Assembly: GCA_015063895.1 (NCBI GenBank)
Contig: SVTG01000011.1
Coordinates: 1-55,583, forward strand
Origin: Oscillospiraceae bacterium
GTDB taxonomy: Bacteria; Bacillota; Clostridia; Oscillospirales; CAG-272
Reading direction: 5' to 3'
Length of the DNA: 55,583 nucleotides
Made by a program: the position numbers and the translations under genes. Below are positions 18,236 through 26,800 of this stretch, piece after piece. How positions within the stretch are numbered: the first letter of the stretch is position 1; each line of letters opens with the position of its first letter. Under the pieces are notes generated by a model. That model was not told the DNA's origin. It saw only the letters and a program-made list of their open reading frames with translations, and ran no database searches.

Positions 18236-20479
18236 TTACGAAACCGAACAAACACCCGCACCCACGGTCTTACTGACACGCCCGGCGCGGTAATTGACCG
18301 ACACGGTAACCGTGCCATCCTCGGCAGGATCGGTATAATAATACAGCGTATGAGCATCCACCTGCAAAGCCGACACCGCTTCGCACAGCACACGTGCCTT
18401 TGCGCCGTTTTCACTGACAAACAGCGCGCCCGTCGCATCAATATAGCAGAACAGATCATCTGCCGTTACGGTAAGCGTTTCGGGCTTGATACTGTCTGCC
18501 ATACGCGAAATGCCAAATTCAGGACGGTACAGGTACAGCGCATTTTCATCACGGGTATACAGCACACGGCTGCCGTCCACGTTAGGGCAATAATTGGTAA
18601 CGTCCCAGTCAATGCGCACGATCTTACTCTTGCCCACCTTAACACTCAGCAGCTCCGCGCGACCGTGCTCATTGGTCAGAATAAAAAACGCACGCTTATC
18701 TGTCACAGTCACCGTAGCGGCATCGTCCACACGCGACACGTCCGACCATACGCCCTTTCGGTCAATATACTGCAAATGCAGCCCGTCCTCACACGCCAGA
18801 AGGTAGTAGCTCTTATAGAACGTGGTAGTCATATACTGCATACCGTTTGGCAACATACGCTGCGCCACGCGGTTGTTAGGCATCAACTGTAAAAACGTAT
18901 TCTTGTCATCAAATACGCCTTGGCGTTCCCCCTCGGCGATCAAAACCGTACGACCGTTTTCCACCAGCAGCAGCTCAGTAAAATCACGGTTAAAGGAAAA
19001 CGACGACGCGTCCGGAGCTTGTGCCAGGGTCGTAGCAGTATTGCGCTCGCGATCAAAGACCACCAAATGCCCGTCGGCATTCATATAATACACAAAATCA
19101 CATTTATTGGCAACCGCCAAAGGGCGGCAGCCACGCACAGCGGGGATATACGGCCGCTCGCCCGCATAAGATTCGACACGCATCTGCGTTTCCTCGCCAA
19201 GACCCGCGGTATACACCAGCTGCTTGCCGTCAGAGGACAGACAGTACGCCGTATCATAGCATTCGCGCGAGATCAGAGAGGGGGTAGCTTTATCGTTTGT
19301 TTTGCGATAGTATAAAAACGAAGGGGCTGTGCGATAAGCCACGACGTCGCCGTTGGCCGACAGCACAAAATCCGTCACCTCATCGGCGATTTTTGAAACC
19401 GCTTTGCCGCTGATCACGTAAAGCTCATCACCGATCAAGGCAGCGCATATATCTCCGTGGCCGTTTTGCGACTTAAGCTGCAGTGCGCCCTGTACGCTCT
19501 CGCGCACGACACCGTTGACCACGATCGTCGTTTTATCCTCCTGCGGCAAATACAGAAAATTCACCGAATCTGTCTGTTCGGTATACACGGCAGGACGGTT
19601 GTAATAAATGAACGCAGAAACGGCAAACACCAAAACGATCGCCAGGATCAATACGATACGGGCAAAAAAGCTGCGTTTGACGCTGGCCACCATTTCGGGA
19701 AAATATACCGTGGGCGTAGCCTCCGCCGGCAGATTTTCATCGATTGGCACTACGGCTGCGACCACGCATTCATCAGATGCCTCGGTCGTTTTCTTGGTCG
19801 TACGGCGACGGGACGGTGCCTTCTTTTCGGGTGCTGCAGCCGCTTCGTCGGCAGGCGTCCCTGCTACGGGAACGGCCTCAATGGGCTGTGCCGCTTGCAC
19901 GTCTTGTGCAGGATCGGCAACGGACTCGGCTGTTTTCTTGGTCGTGCGGCGACGGGACGGTGCCTTCTTTTCGGGTGCTGCGCTCACTTCAACAGCAGAC
20001 GTTTGTGCTACGGAAGCAGCCTCAACGTGCTGTGCCGCTTGCACGTCTTGTGCAGGATCGGCGACAGGCTCAGCCGTTTTCTTGGTCGTGCGACGGCGGC
20101 TCGGCGCCTTCTTTTCGGGTGCTGCGCTCACTTCAACAGCAGGCGTTTGTGCTACGGGAACGGCCTCAACGGGCTGTGCCGCTTGCACGTCTTGTGCAGG
20201 ATCGGCAGCAGGCTCGGCTGTTTTCTTGATCGTACGACGGCGGCTCGGCGCCTTCTTTTCGGGTACTGCAGCCGCTTCGTCGGCAGGCATCTGCGCTACG
20301 GGAACGGCCTCAACGGGCTGTACTTCCGGCTTTGCCTCGCCCTGTTTTTTTCGGGGGGCAGAGCTGGATCTTTTGCGCGTGGCAGAAGAGCCGGGGGCTG
20401 CTGTTTTCACTGCTTGGGGTTCGGGTTCTTTTGCCACGTCGGAAATGCGATCCATCGTAGTATCATTCACTTGATTCAC
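18236..20479 (-). CDS. Single-pass membrane protein: basic 48-residue cytoplasmic repeats, one helix, external beta-propeller-like domain
   Basis: 747 residues. After a short N-terminus comes a PA-rich region of tandem 48-residue repeats, each with EKKAPSRRRTTKKTAE, then one transmembrane helix (RIVLILAIVLVFAVSAFIYY, about residue 275), then some 450 residues of repeating strands typical of propellers (SKIADEVTDFVLSANGDVVAY, LSSDGKQLVYTAG, YCPNVDGSRVLYTRDENALYLY). The positive-inside rule puts the basic repeats in the cytoplasm and the propeller outside. The basic repeats resemble histone-H1-like or nucleic-acid-binding tails, which is inference. The GTG at 20479 is chosen because AAGGAGG lies seven bases upstream; the in-frame ATG at 20506 comes before that site. 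It stands alone between two terminators. Confidence 0.82.
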   Translation of the reverse strand: MNQVNDTTMDRISDVAKEPEPQAVKTAAPGSSATRKRSSSAPRKKQGEAKPEVQPVEAVPVAQMPADEAAAVPEKKAPSRRRTIKKTAEPAADPAQDVQAAQPVEAVPVAQTPAVEVSAAPEKKAPSRRRTTKKTAEPVADPAQDVQAAQHVEAASVAQTSAVEVSAAPEKKAPSRRRTTKKTAESVADPAQDVQAAQPIEAVPVAGTPADEAAAAPEKKAPSRRRTTKKTTEASDECVVAAVVPIDENLPAEATPTVYFPEMVASVKRSFFARIVLILAIVLVFAVSAFIYYNRPAVYTEQTDSVNFLYLPQEDKTTIVVNGVVRESVQGALQLKSQNGHGDICAALIGDELYVISGKAVSKIADEVTDFVLSANGDVVAYRTAPSFLYYRKTNDKATPSLISRECYDTAYCLSSDGKQLVYTAGLGEETQMRVESYAGERPYIPAVRGCRPLAVANKCDFVYYMNADGHLVVFDRERNTATTLAQAPDASSFSFNRDFTELLLVENGRTVLIAEGERQGVFDDKNTFLQLMPNNRVAQRMLPNGMQYMTTTFYKSYYLLACEDGLHLQYIDRKGVWSDVSRVDDAATVTVTDKRAFFILTNEHGRAELLSVKVGKSKIVRIDWDVTNYCPNVDGSRVLYTRDENALYLYRPEFGISRMADSIKPETLTVTADDLFCYIDATGALFVSENGAKARVLCEAVSALQVDAHTLYYYTDPAEDGTVTVSVNYRAGRVSKTVGAGVCSVS
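19788..20330 (-). repeat. Tandem 144-bp coding repeats (48 residues each)
   Basis: The same segment begins at 19788, 19932, 20076 and 20220, exactly 144 bases apart, giving three full units and most of a fourth. The copies differ at scattered positions but keep the length, as expected for a repeat that expands and contracts by recombination. Confidence 0.9.
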
Positions 20480-20511
20480 GGTCCGCCCTCCTTTCTTAGT
20501 ATACATAGCTC

Positions 20512-20540
20512 ATTTTAACATGATTTTATAGAAAATGCAA
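20512..20540 (-). promoter_or_regulatory. Promoter of the repeat membrane protein gene
   Basis: TTGCAT (20535-20540), 17 bases, TAAAAT (20512-20517) on the minus strand. An overlapping TTGCAA-16-TAAAAT pair lies slightly upstream. Confidence 0.6.
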
Positions 20541-20567
20541 GGGGTTGCAAAAAAAAGGCAAAAAAAC

Positions 20568-20597
20568 ACCCGCAACAGCGAAAAAACTGTCGCGGGT
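20568..20597 (-). terminator. Terminator of the MurE-like operon
   Basis: An 11-pair stem (ACCCGCGACAG, one G-U) and an 8-base loop, followed on the minus strand by GTTTTTTT, nine bases after the stop codon at 20606. Confidence 0.88.
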
Positions 20598-20605
20598 CCT
20601 CATTT

Positions 20606-22042
20606 TTAACGGCGTGCTAACGCCTGTTTAACCGCTAAACGGTCAGAGAAAAACTCCTTTTTGCCTCGTGTTAACTGTGTGTCCTCTCTCGGCTTACCGA
20701 GGATCAGCAGCGTGTCACCCTCCTGCAGATCCGCCACAGCCGCTTCAATAGCCGCTGCGCGCGAGAGGCAAATACGGTACGCGGCGCTGTTATAATACTC
20801 ACCAATAATATCCTCGGCGATCTTTTGCGGCAACTCGGCATCTGCATCATCGGCGGTCAACCATACGAAATCGGCATTTTGAAACGCTGCGTCACCAAGT
20901 GACACGCGGCGCTCGGTAGCACGGCCGCCAACCGAACCGAGCACAACCGAAAGTCTGGCATCGGTCACGAGGCGCAGGGCGCGTAAAACAGCCGCAAGAT
21001 CTTCATCCTCATAAGCAGCATCAAGATAGACGCTTTTCCCGTTCTCAGTGAAAAGCCTTTCCAGCCTGCCCACCGGTGCCGCCTTAGGCATGGCCTGTGC
21101 GATCTCCGCGGCCGAAACACCCACAGAAAACGCAAGTGCGGTAGCCGCCAGCGCATTTTTATATGCAAAATCACCCACAACGGGGTAAAAAATCTCTGCT
21201 TTTTCCCCGGAAAGATCAACCGTGAGTGCTACCCCTTCACGCCCCACAGGACTTGCTTCACGCAAAGCAACTTCCCCATCGCTGCCATAGCGCACCACAC
21301 GCCCCACAGCCGTCAAAGCCGTGCAATCAAACGGCAGAAGCTTGAGCGGTGCCGCACTCTCAAGCAGCGCTTGCTTAGCCGCGCGATAGCTACACTCGTC
21401 GGCATGCACGGTACCGATATGGCGCGGCGCGTAATCGGTTAGCAAAACAGCGGTAAACGGTATTGAAAAATGCGCCTTTTGTGCCAGCATATATGAGGAA
21501 AACTCCACCACGGCAAACTCGGCTTTTTCACGGTGCGCAAGGCGCAAAAAGCGCCAAAGATCCGCTGCGTCCGGTGCGCGATCCCCCGCGTGCACAAAAT
21601 GCTCACCGTAGCTGACGCCATCGGTGGTCAGTGTTGCCACACGTCTGCCGGTCGCTCTCAGAAGAGCCGCAAACGTGTCAATTACCGAGGTTTTTCCATG
21701 CGTACCCGTAACGCCGATAACAGTCACATCGCGCACAGGCTCCCCGTAGCATTTTGCTGCAAGCGTGGCCAGTGCCAGCTCGGGCGATGGCGTATAATAC
21801 TCCACCGCATCCGAGGGCAGATCCATCACACGTGAGCCAACAAACACACGGCAGCCGCGACTGTAAGCGGCCGCTGCGCCGTGATGTCCGTCGCCAAACG
21901 GCGTTTTAAGCGCAACGTATACCGTATCACGTGCCGCGGCATCGCAAGTAGTGACAATATTTTTAATTTTCAGATCATAGGTGTAAAGAGCCCCCTTGCG
22001 CCGTGCAAGGTCAAGATTACCAAACAATTTGTCAACTCTCAA
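20606..22042 (-). CDS. MurE-like Mur ligase (UDP-MurNAc-tripeptide synthase homologue)
   Basis: 478 residues with all three Mur ligase domains: N-terminal UDP-binding part (VYVALKTPFGDGHHGAAAAY), ATPase domain with P-loop GVTGTHGKTS (about residues 110-119), the SYRAAKQAL segment with the lysine that is carbamylated in the family, and the C-terminal domain (VLGSVGGRATERR). MurE adds the third amino acid to the peptidoglycan stem in the cytoplasm. The meso-DAP signature DNPR is replaced by DDAD in LTADDADAE, so the amino-acid specificity cannot be DAP by the usual rule. It may be a paralogue with another acceptor. It overlaps the upstream short ORF by four bases (ATGA), so the two are coupled. 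Confidence 0.85.
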   Translation of the reverse strand: MRVDKLFGNLDLARRKGALYTYDLKIKNIVTTCDAAARDTVYVALKTPFGDGHHGAAAAYSRGCRVFVGSRVMDLPSDAVEYYTPSPELALATLAAKCYGEPVRDVTVIGVTGTHGKTSVIDTFAALLRATGRRVATLTTDGVSYGEHFVHAGDRAPDAADLWRFLRLAHREKAEFAVVEFSSYMLAQKAHFSIPFTAVLLTDYAPRHIGTVHADECSYRAAKQALLESAAPLKLLPFDCTALTAVGRVVRYGSDGEVALREASPVGREGVALTVDLSGEKAEIFYPVVGDFAYKNALAATALAFSVGVSAAEIAQAMPKAAPVGRLERLFTENGKSVYLDAAYEDEDLAAVLRALRLVTDARLSVVLGSVGGRATERRVSLGDAAFQNADFVWLTADDADAELPQKIAEDIIGEYYNSAAYRICLSRAAAIEAAVADLQEGDTLLILGKPREDTQLTRGKKEFFSDRLAVKQALARR

Positions 22043-22407
22043 AAACGTTTTCCTCCCAAAATGTCACTTGCATCACGCAAAATAAACTTTTTCTCAAGCA
22101 ATGTGCGATTACGGTGCACAAAACCGTGATATGCCCCATCACACTCAATCAACAGAGGCAGACGAAAGCCGCTTTCATCGCAAAGCGAGCCGAGCACTTT
22201 CAGCATCACCTCATCACCAAGCGTAGCAGGGGCAAAGACTAATTTCACATCAGGCAAGAAACGCAGCGTAAGCGCTCGCTTGCCCGTCAGGACCGTGCAA
22301 GGCACGCCGTATTCTCTACCCATGCGACGCACACATGCATGCCCCTCGGTATTAGAGCCGAGAATCACGGGAAACAGACACTCACCCAGTATTTCGTTGA
22401 TTTGCAT
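22039..22407 (-). CDS. Short protein resembling the pre-ATP-grasp domain of carboxylate-amine ligases
   Basis: 122 residues. The segment LFPVILGSNTEGHACVRRMG resembles the N-terminal domain of ATP-grasp ligases (typical form PVLLGxDxNxYGMARxF), followed by an alternating alpha/beta pattern (LPLLIECDGAYHGFVHRNRT). The ATP-grasp catalytic domains that normally follow are missing. The gene ends in ATGA overlap with the MurE-like gene, so it is either a standalone partner of that ligase or a remnant. The start at 22407 has GGGGTGAGG upstream; a more distal in-frame codon (22461) lies in the promoter -10. I am fairly sure it is expressed and unsure of its role. Confidence 0.65.
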   Translation of the reverse strand: MQINEILGECLFPVILGSNTEGHACVRRMGREYGVPCTVLTGKRALTLRFLPDVKLVFAPATLGDEVMLKVLGSLCDESGFRLPLLIECDGAYHGFVHRNRTLLEKKFILRDASDILGGKRF

Positions 22408-22462
22408 CGCCTCACCCCTTTTCCGATCGCACAAAACAAACCCGCGCTGTGCAACCAACATT

Positions 22463-22491
22463 ATTATACTCCATTACGGGGTATAAAACAA
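22463..22491 (-). promoter_or_regulatory. Promoter of the pre-ATP-grasp/MurE-like operon
   Basis: TTGTTT (22486-22491), 17 bases, TATAAT (22463-22468) on the minus strand, back to back with the GNAT promoter. Confidence 0.65.
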
Positions 22492-22519
22492 GCGAATTTT
22501 GGCGTTTTTGAAAATTCTA

Positions 22520-22548
22520 TTGCAAGTGGGGAAATTTTTATGTATAAT
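22520..22548 (+). promoter_or_regulatory. Promoter of the GNAT gene
   Basis: TTGCAA (22520-22525), 17 bases, TATAAT (22543-22548). The ATG at 22541 lies within the -10 box, which argues that translation starts later, at the TTG at 22573. Confidence 0.75.
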
Positions 22549-22572
22549 AGAGAAAAGAAAGGGGGCGAGTGC

Positions 22573-23148
22573 TTGAAAAAGGAAAATATTCTGCACATTT
22601 TTTCGCGCATGCCCAATCTTGAGACCGAGCGGCTTTTGCTGCGCCCCTTGCGCGTAAGTGACACCGACGATATGTATGCCTATGCTAAGGACCCCGAGGT
22701 TACGCGCTATCTTTTGTGGCGACCGCACCCACATCCTCAGCACACGCGCAGTTATCTTGAGTATCTTGCAGGACGCTACCGCATTGGCATGCACTACGAA
22801 TGGGCCATTGTATTAAAGGAAGAAGATCGCATGATCGGCACGTGCGGCTTTGTCACCATCGATTGCACACACCGCCGCGCAGAGGTCGGCTACGTTTTAA
22901 ATCCCGACTACCGTGGACGCGGCATCATGCCCGAGGCCCTCGGGCGCGTTTTGCGCTTTGGCTTTGATATGCTGGGGCTGCACCGTATCGAGGCGCGCTA
23001 CATGGTCGGTAACGATGCTTCGCTACGCGTCATGCAAAAGGTCGGCATGCGCTATGAGGGGGTGGCCCGTGACGGTATGCTTGTCAAGGGCGCGTATCGC
23101 GACATCGCCACAGCCGCTATCCTACAAAACGAATTTCACCCTGAATAA
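22573..23148 (+). CDS. GNAT-family N-acetyltransferase, RimJ/RimL type
   Basis: 191 residues of the RimJ/RimL branch, which acetylates protein N-termini or small amines with acetyl-CoA. Visible motifs are LETERLLLRPLRVSD near residue 20, AEVGYVLNPDYRGRGIMPEAL with the acetyl-CoA pyrophosphate loop (residues 113-127), and the terminal NDASLRVMQKVGMRYEGVARD. A TTG start is proposed: GGGGG lies seven bases upstream, and the in-frame ATG at 22541 is part of the promoter. The next gene, rubrerythrin, follows after two hairpins and may receive read-through from here. The substrate cannot be told from the sequence. Confidence 0.88.
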   Translation: MKKENILHIFSRMPNLETERLLLRPLRVSDTDDMYAYAKDPEVTRYLLWRPHPHPQHTRSYLEYLAGRYRIGMHYEWAIVLKEEDRMIGTCGFVTIDCTHRRAEVGYVLNPDYRGRGIMPEALGRVLRFGFDMLGLHRIEARYMVGNDASLRVMQKVGMRYEGVARDGMLVKGAYRDIATAAILQNEFHPE

Positions 23149-23151
23149 TCA

Positions 23152-23164
23152 CCCCCGTTGGGGG
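23152..23164 (+). other. Short GC hairpin after the GNAT gene
   Basis: CCCCC-GTT-GGGGG immediately after the stop codon and seven bases before the larger terminator hairpin. It has no T-run of its own. Confidence 0.45.
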
Positions 23165-23171
23165 CAATACT

Positions 23172-23203
23172 CCTCCTTGCAAGCTTTGCAAGGAGGTTTT
23201 TTT
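23172..23203 (+). terminator. Intrinsic terminator whose 3' arm is the rubrerythrin ribosome site
   Basis: Perfect 11-bp stem (CCTCCTTGCAA, loop GCT) at 23172-23196, followed by TTTTTTT (23197-23203) and immediately by the ATG of rbr at 23204. The AGGAGG ribosome site is the end of the 3' arm. When folded, the RNA both stops transcription and hides the ribosome site, so this could act as a switch. Confidence 0.85.
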
Positions 23204-23770
23204 ATGGCAAGCTATACCAAACAGGGTGTCAGTGCAGAAGCACTGAAGGGCACCAAAACCGAGCAAAATCTACACACTGCCCTCTCGGGTGAATCGCAAG
23301 CGTATCTGCGCTACAAATGGTTTGAAAAAAAGGCAAAAAACGACGGCTACGTGGAAATCTCGCAGCTCTTTCGCGACACCGCCGCCAACGAAATGGAGCA
23401 CGCCGAGCTGTGGTTCCGCTATCTTGGCGGCTACAGCTCAACCGAGCGAAATCTTGACGCAGCGGTGGGCGGCGAGCATTTTGAATGGGCTACCATGTAC
23501 GCAGAATTTGCCGCTGACGCACGCCGAGAAGGGTTTGACGTGATTGCTGATCTGTTTGAGCGCATCGGCAGTATTGAAAAGCAGCATGAGGAGAATTATC
23601 AGAAGAAATTGACCGACCTCAAAAACGGCACTGTATTTACCTCCGCCACCCCCAACACACGTTGGATCTGCCTGAATTGCGGCTATATCGTCACAGCCCA
23701 GCAGCCGCCCGCCGTCTGCCCCGCCTGCCAGCATCCGCAAGGATATTTTGCCAAAAAGCAAGAGAGCTGA
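23204..23770 (+). CDS. rbr: Rubrerythrin
   Basis: 188 residues. It contains a ferritin-like four-helix bundle with the diiron ligands (GESQAYLRYKWF, the EMEH motif near residue 67, and ERIGSIEKQHEENY near residue 128) and a C-terminal rubredoxin domain with two CxxC pairs (CLNCG and CPACQHPQGYF). It reduces hydrogen peroxide with electrons from NADH via rubredoxin and protects anaerobes from oxygen. Start at 23204 follows AGGAGG by seven bases, but that site is locked in a terminator hairpin with a seven-T tail. No separate promoter was seen in the 55 bases before it, so expression may depend on read-through from the GNAT transcript or on relief of the hairpin. A clean terminator follows. Confidence 0.97.
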   Translation: MASYTKQGVSAEALKGTKTEQNLHTALSGESQAYLRYKWFEKKAKNDGYVEISQLFRDTAANEMEHAELWFRYLGGYSSTERNLDAAVGGEHFEWATMYAEFAADARREGFDVIADLFERIGSIEKQHEENYQKKLTDLKNGTVFTSATPNTRWICLNCGYIVTAQQPPAVCPACQHPQGYFAKKQES

Positions 23771-23774
23771 AAAG

Positions 23775-23800
23775 AGCTCCCCCACCGCGGTGGGGGAGCT
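23775..23800. terminator. Terminator after rubrerythrin (also facing the ABC exporter gene)
   Basis: 12-bp perfect stem AGCTCCCCCACC with a GC centre, then TTTGATTTTTATTTT on the plus strand. The minus strand has CTTTT after the stem, so it may work weakly for the convergent gene as well. Confidence 0.88.
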
Positions 23801-23825
23801 TTGATTTTTATTTTACTTATATCGC

Positions 23826-26800
23826 TTATCTATCCTTGATCGCGTCAACGGGCTTCTTGCGTGCAATACCGTTAACGGGCAGGAAGGAGGCAAGCGCGGC
23901 TACCACGATGCTGACGCCCAGCATAATAGCAACCTGCACCGCACCAAACGACAGGAGTGTAATATTGATGCCCGAATTTCTCATATAGTAATTGAGCACC
24001 AGCACAGCGGCGACGGAAGCAGCCACTGCCATCAGGAAGTTGATGAGTGCAATGATAAACGCCTCGCTAAAGAAGATCTTAAAGACGTCGGAGGAACGGG
24101 CGCCCACAGCACGCAGGATACCGATCTCGCGCTTCTTGTAAGAAATCGAGGTGCTGATAAAGTTCATCAGCAGAAGTGCCGAGAAAAGTGCAAGGCCAAG
24201 CCCGACCCATACGAACACCTGTGCCAGAACCTCAATGATCTCATTAAAGTTACCAAGCGTATACATCACGGCGTTCTGCATCTCAAACAGGAAGTCGGTG
24301 GTGTGCTCGTCGGAATACGACAGCTCAACCAGCTTCTGAATGGCAGCGGCGTCACCCGCGCTGATCGCTGTCAGCGCAAAGGCGTAGCTGCCCGGCGTAT
24401 GCTCCACACGCTCCTCCGTATAATCGGGAATGAACATATCGCCGTTCATGTTTTTATCCTGCTCGCTCTTCCAGGTAGTGAACTCCTCATAAACAGTATC
24501 ACTGATAACCATCGAGTCACCCTCGGTGTTTTCGGTAATAAAGAAGCCTACGACCTTATACTCGCTGTAGTCGGTCTTGATTTCTCTGCTCTCCGACCCA
24601 TCGATCCACGTGTTGACCTCCAACTGATACAGCATACCGTTGACGATTGTAAAGATATCTGCCATCGTCTGGTTAGTGAGTGCCAGATACATATTCATAG
24701 CACCCTCATAGATCGCTACACGCGTGCCGCCAAATCTGCTCGCACTATTCATATACTCCCAACGGTACATATCAGTCAGGCGCGACAAACGCTCGCTGTC
24801 ACTGTAGCCACGCCATTCGCTGAGCTTACCGTCCATATACTCATTGACATATTTATTGACGAAAGCAGGCAGCGGATCGGTTCCGTTTACCTTATGATAG
24901 TTCTGTGACTCAAAATAATTTGATAACAAAATAGCGGAATATCTTTCGACCACGGTGTAATAACTTAACTTCTCGCCGCTATTATCAAGCATCCTTGCCA
25001 GCTGATCAATACCGTATGTGCTCATATCGCCGGAAAGTCCAAACATAGCAAGAACAGCATTTTTCACCGCAGTATTGCCAAAGAAGGAATAGATCACTCC
25101 CTTGTAAGTAAGCAGGCTCTTGCCCGTGGGCACGTAATCCGACTCATCCCAGCTCCATTTCTCTTTCCAATACTGCTCAGCGTCGCTCCAATACGTACCG
25201 TATTCATTGTTTGCGTCCTGCATAACGGTTGCCTCAAGCGTGGAGTCTTGCGCGAATGCATCTGCAATATACTTATCACGGTATGCCAGTTTAGCAGCCG
25301 CCACAACGCTATAATTCAACTTGTAACCGGCAAACGTAGACGCCACAATGGGTGTCACGGCTGCTTCAAACGCCGCCAGCTTATCGGTAGCGATCGTCAT
25401 TTCCACGCCGGGCAGGAACTCGCTGTTCAGCTTGCTATAGGAAATCATCATTTCATCAGCTGCAAGGGTTTCACGCGCAGCGCCATCAAAGGTCACCTTA
25501 TCGAGCTGAGGCAACAGCGAGCTGCCGCCCACACGCTGCATCCACACGTTAACGGAAGCAGGATTGTCGCCATCTACTTCAGGCGGCTTGTAAACGCTCA
25601 GATAAAGCGAGCTATTAAAGGCGCTCATATACTCGCCAAGGGAAGAGCCACCATAATTCATACCCATCATAGCCGTCATAGCAGCAATGTCGTCCGCGTG
25701 AGCAAAGGCCATACCGTGGAAGCCGAAATCACGCTCATAGCCGACTTCTCTTTCAAGGAACATATCCATCAGAGAAGGCTCTTCCTGCGGCGCGGAGGGC
25801 TGGTGCTGGTCGCTTGCAACGGGCATCAGATTCTGATAGCGGTCGTAATTAAAGTTGGTATTCAATACGCCGACGATCTTCAACGTATACGCACTTGAGT
25901 CGGACAGCGTAGACCAACCGATATTGCGGATCGAAATAGTCTTGCCGATCATAGCCTCAGCGGTAACATTCTGACCCTCGATCGTGGTGGTGCCGTCAGT
26001 ATAACCGTATTGCTGCAGCTGACGCAGGAAGAACTCGGTGATCACGACCTCGCCCTGGTTGGCGCGCCACGTACCCGCCATCAGCTGATATTCAGCAGGC
26101 AATTCATTCTGCTCAATGTCGATCAGGCCGGCAATACGCCCCGAAAAGACCGAGTTATCCTCATATTGCTTGAAAACATGCTTCATATCAAAGTTCTGAC
26201 TGCCACCGTACATATCTACACGGTCATAGCCCGTAAATACGGGCAGGAAATTAAGGCCGGTCAGCTCCTTGAGCTTTGTCATATCCTCGTCGTTCATGGC
26301 ATGCGATTCGTGCCAGCTGTACATATCGCCGTCCTCATACGTGGTGGTACGACGCACGCCCATCGTCATAGCGGCAGAACGGATCTCGGTATCGATGATC
26401 GACTGCGTAGCGGCATGCACCTTCTCGTAAGCGGCCATGGAGCTCGACAGACCAAACATAGCAAAGGAAATAAAGGACAGAAGGATCGTCATCGCCAGAC
26501 GGAACTTCTTATGCTTCAAGCCCGAAGCACCCATCTTGACGGCGTTTTTCATGGGAAGCCGTGAGCGAATGAATTTAGAATCGCCCTTCTCGTACTTCTT
26601 TGTTTTGATATCCTTTTCAGGCACCGTGCCCTCAAAAACGGTTGTTGAACCGTCCTTGGAAATGCCTGCGGCAGAGCGCAGCTCCTCATTGACGCGCCCG
26701 TCACCCGACAAAATAATATCGCCGTTTGCCTTAGCAAGGTAGGCATTGATCATATCAAGATCGGCAGCGGTCAGCTTGTAGCCGCTTTCAATGCGCAAAA

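Noticed and set aside
19788-20330. CRISPR-like tandem array
   Set aside because: The repeats are contiguous 144-bp coding units in frame, with no variable spacers between short repeats.
19457-20518. Plus-strand ORFs over the 144-bp repeats
   Set aside because: Repetitive, cysteine- and glycine-rich shadow of the coding repeats; the minus frame has a ribosome site, a membrane helix and a propeller.
22339-22572. Long N-terminal extension of the GNAT protein
   Set aside because: The region contains the promoter and runs antisense to the divergent gene; the TTG at 22573 has the ribosome site.
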